NCBI GenBank assembly: GCA_021604865.1
Contig: BQJU01000001.1
Span: 62,001-126,000, forward strand
Reading direction: 5' to 3'
DNA from: Saprospiraceae bacterium
GTDB lineage: Bacteria; Bacteroidota; Bacteroidia; Chitinophagales; Saprospiraceae
Length of the DNA stretch: 64,000 nucleotides
Shown here: positions 61,657-64,000 of the stretch, one piece after another
Numbering within the stretch: position 1 is the stretch's first letter
Layout of the letters: each line of letters begins with the position of its first letter
Translations under genes and position numbers: made by a program
The notes under the pieces: generated by a model
Databases searched by the model: none
What the model saw: the letters and a program-made list of their open reading frames with translations, nothing else
What the model was told of the DNA's origin: nothing

Positions 61657-64000
61657 TTATTCTACCTCAGCTAACACTTCCACCCGATCCAATAGTGCCT
61701 GCAATACGCTCTTGGCAGCCGGGAGGCTATTTACGCCATCGCGAACTACGATGAGGTGGCGCGGTGATTGTTTGAGGGCCAGCCCGAGTTGCTTGGATTC
61801 CGTAGCGATGAGTTGCATGATTTGTTGAAACCGGTTACTTTCATAGAAAGGCGACTGTGGGTTATCGACGAAGTAACAACGTAATTTATTGTTTTTGAGA
61901 ATGAGCCGTTCAAAACCTAATTCCTTGCAGATCCAGCGGATGCGCAAGCCCTCAAATAGCTCACTGACTTCAGGAGGTACACGTCCAAATCGGTCGCGGA
62001 GCATCTCTTCAAATTGTACAATTTCTTCCTCGCGTTCCAGGTCGTCAAGCTGGGTATAGATTTTAAGGCGCTCCTCAATACTGGTCACATAATCATCGGG
62101 GACCAACATTTCTACATCGGCATCAATTTGCACGTCGCGTACAAAGGCCCTTTCCTTTTCCAGATCTTCCTTAAAGAGTTCTTTAAATTCATTCTCTTTA
62201 AGTTCCTGGACAGCCTCTTCGAGGATACGCTGATAGGTTTGAAAGCCGATATCAGCAATAAAACCACTTTGCTCGGCGCCCAATATATTTCCGGCACCCC
62301 GAATATCGAGGTCGCGCATGGCAATGTTGAAACCACTTCCCAATTCGGAGAACTCCTCCAAGGTACGCAGCCGTTTACGAGCATCCGAAGTTAATACCGA
62401 CATAGGTGGGCTAAATAAGTAACAATATGCCTTTTTATTTGAGCGTCCTACCCGGCCCCTCAATTGGTGTAGATCACTCATGCCAAACTGATTGGCATTG
62501 TTGATCATCATGGTATTGGCATTCGGAATATCGAGACCGGTCTCAATTATGTTAGTACAAACCAGTACATCATACTGCTTGTCAATAAATTCCAGTAGTG
62601 TTTTTTCCAGGGTTTTAGCCTCCATCTGACCGTGTGCTTTGGCCACCTCGACATCCGGACAGAGGCGTTGGATCATCGCCGTCATATCGGCCAGGGTTTT
62701 CACCCGGTTGTGTACAAAAAAGACTTGTCCACCCCGATTCACTTCATAATAAATGGCTTCCTTGATCAGCTCCTCGCTAAATATGCGGACTTCAGTATGA
62801 ATAGGCTGCCGGTTAGGGGGAGGCGTGCGAATAATCGACAAATCCCGGGCCGACATCAACGAAAATTGTAGCGTACGTGGAATAGGCGTTGCCGTCAGCG
62901 TGAGGGTATCCACGTTTACTTTTAGGTTGCGCAGTTTCTCCTTGGCAGCCACCCCAAATTTTTGTTCTTCATCAATAACCAGCAGACCCAGGTCTTTAAA
63001 ACCAACCTCCTTGTTTAATAGGCCATGGGTTCCGATAACGATATCGATTTTGCCTTCTTTTAATTTATTAAATATCTCTTTTTTCTCTCGGGCTGTTCGA
63101 AAGCGATTAATATAATCAATAGTCACTCCAAATTCTTCCAGCCGTTCCTTAAAAGTACGATTGTGTTGGAGGGCCAGAATAGTAGTCGGCACTAAAATAG
63201 CCACCTGCTTTCCATCAACGACCGCCTTGAATGCCGCCCGCACCGCTACCTCTGTTTTGCCAAAACCCACATCCCCACAGATCAGCCGATCCATTGGGTA
63301 ATCCTTGGTCATATCGTCCTTTACGGCAATGGTAGCCTTCAGCTGATCAGGTGTATCTTCGTAGATAAAGGAGGCTTCCAGCTCATTTTGCAGGTAACCA
63401 TCCGGGGGAAAAGCATGTCCTTTGGAAGCTCGTCTTTTGGCGTAGAGCTTGATCAACTCACCTGCAATATCCTTAACTTTCTTTTTGGTGCGGCTCTTTA
63501 GGTTTTTCCAGGCTTCGGACCCCAGTTTACTCAGTTTTGGTTCTGTACCTTCTTTGCCTACATATTTGGAAATCTTGTGTAGCGAGTTGATACTGACGTA
63601 TAGGATGTCATTATTTTTATAAATCAGGCGCACTGATTCCTGGATATGTCCATTGATGTCAATCTTTTGTAAACCTGAATATCGACCTACTCCGTGATCG
63701 ATGTGTGTAACAAAATCCCCCGGTTGCAACTCTCGCAACATCCGTAGGTTGATCGCCTGATCTTTGGTAAACCCCATGCGGAGCTTGTAGCGGTGAAAAC
63801 GCTCAAAAATCTGATGATCAGTATAACAGGCTACTTTCAACTCATTGTCTATAAACCCCTGATGGATGGCATTAATCACCGGATGAAACTGAATAAAGGC
63901 TTCCAGGTCTTCGAAAATGGCGTAGAAACGCTCAATTTGTTTGGCATTATCGGTGAAGATGTAGTTTTCCAACCCTTGGGCGGTATTTTTTTTCAGGTCT
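61657..64000 (-). CDS. mfd: Transcription-repair coupling factor Mfd, C-terminal part (cut by window end)
   Basis: The frame is open to the window edge at 64000, so the start lies outside; the first TTG at 63972 is internal. The visible 780 residues cover the RNA-polymerase interaction domain (GDFVTHIDHGVGRYSG) and the full translocase: Walker A GDVGFGKTEVAVRAAF, DEEQ box in VIDEEQKFGV, TATPIPRTLQ, and motif VI RGRVGRSNKKAYCYLF. The C-terminal D7 regulatory domain ends the protein. Mfd removes stalled RNA polymerase and recruits UvrA for strand-specific repair. The missing N terminus would hold the UvrB-like part. Confidence 0.95.
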   Translation of the reverse strand, partial: DLKKNTAQGLENYIFTDNAKQIERFYAIFEDLEAFIQFHPVINAIHQGFIDNELKVACYTDHQIFERFHRYKLRMGFTKDQAINLRMLRELQPGDFVTHIDHGVGRYSGLQKIDINGHIQESVRLIYKNNDILYVSINSLHKISKYVGKEGTEPKLSKLGSEAWKNLKSRTKKKVKDIAGELIKLYAKRRASKGHAFPPDGYLQNELEASFIYEDTPDQLKATIAVKDDMTKDYPMDRLICGDVGFGKTEVAVRAAFKAVVDGKQVAILVPTTILALQHNRTFKERLEEFGVTIDYINRFRTAREKKEIFNKLKEGKIDIVIGTHGLLNKEVGFKDLGLLVIDEEQKFGVAAKEKLRNLKVNVDTLTLTATPIPRTLQFSLMSARDLSIIRTPPPNRQPIHTEVRIFSEELIKEAIYYEVNRGGQVFFVHNRVKTLADMTAMIQRLCPDVEVAKAHGQMEAKTLEKTLLEFIDKQYDVLVCTNIIETGLDIPNANTMMINNANQFGMSDLHQLRGRVGRSNKKAYCYLFSPPMSVLTSDARKRLRTLEEFSELGSGFNIAMRDLDIRGAGNILGAEQSGFIADIGFQTYQRILEEAVQELKENEFKELFKEDLEKERAFVRDVQIDADVEMLVPDDYVTSIEERLKIYTQLDDLEREEEIVQFEEMLRDRFGRVPPEVSELFEGLRIRWICKELGFERLILKNNKLRCYFVDNPQSPFYESNRFQQIMQLIATESKQLGLALKQSPRHLIVVRDGVNSLPAAKSVLQALLDRVEVLAEVE

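Noticed and set aside
1-64000. tRNA, rRNA, CRISPR arrays, integrases, IS transposases and prophage genes
   Set aside because: Read both strands of all gaps for tRNA-like ends, regular spaced repeats and recombinase motifs; none was found by eye. A dedicated tRNA and Rfam scan could still reveal a small RNA.

Overview
The window is chromosomal DNA of a Bacteroidota bacterium. The gene content fits Saprospiria or a close relative, but the class is an inference. The evidence is a type IX secretion (T9SS) gene (porQ), two large secreted proteins with C-terminal sorting domains, a SusC/SusD pair, many SPII lipoproteins (CKKDD-type N termini), a mevalonate kinase, a fused branched-chain 2-oxoacid dehydrogenase E1, a long acidic ribosomal protein S1, TAnnTTTG-type -7 promoter elements and few Shine-Dalgarno sites. 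I found no rRNA, tRNA, CRISPR array, transposase or phage gene. About 44 protein genes fill the window, and both edges cut a gene (a TonB receptor on the left, mfd on the right).

Layout. 1-5.3 kb: the end of a TonB-dependent receptor with its lipoprotein partner, a monothiol thioredoxin-like protein and a membrane-anchored patatin phospholipase. 5.6-11.2 kb: ugd, then a tight run of a MORN-repeat lipoprotein, porQ and a GH92 alpha-mannosidase. 11.3-19.2 kb, minus strand: ROK sugar kinase, a minimal histidine kinase, a LuxR-type regulator, SusC and SusD. With the convergent GH92 this looks like a small glycan-use locus. 19.4-30.5 kb: glycogen-binding-domain esterase, leucyl aminopeptidase, ATP-grasp protein, two small unknown genes, fadD, rpsA, a CYTH protein and mevalonate kinase. 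30.6-43.4 kb: M43 metalloprotease, branched-chain E1, an RND efflux pair, acyl-CoA dehydrogenase and site-2 protease. 43.4-49.4 kb: Skp/OmpH chaperone, glucosaminidase, a coiled-coil unknown, and an FAD oxidoreductase with a membrane polyferredoxin. 49.8-64 kb: Omp28-like T9SS cargo, a GldM-C-like secreted protein, a LytS/LytTR pair, a small lipoprotein, E2 acyltransferase, a TPR/PD40/OmpA-like/SPOR envelope protein, two methyltransferases, a PQQ-type sugar dehydrogenase and mfd.

The strongest signal not explained by single genes is two families of dispersed intergenic repeats. Family R1 has the core TTTAGAGCTTGTTTGGAG followed by GCCAACC, with at least eight copies or fragments; two are element-like and about 200-295 bp long. 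Family R2 has GTTGTTGCGCAGG-type inverted ends and three copies; two lie in inverted orientation around a convergent gene pair at 24.1-26.6 kb and create false N-terminal extensions of both genes. The two T9SS cargo proteins, 19 kb apart, share a cysteine-containing domain with a DGICC core.
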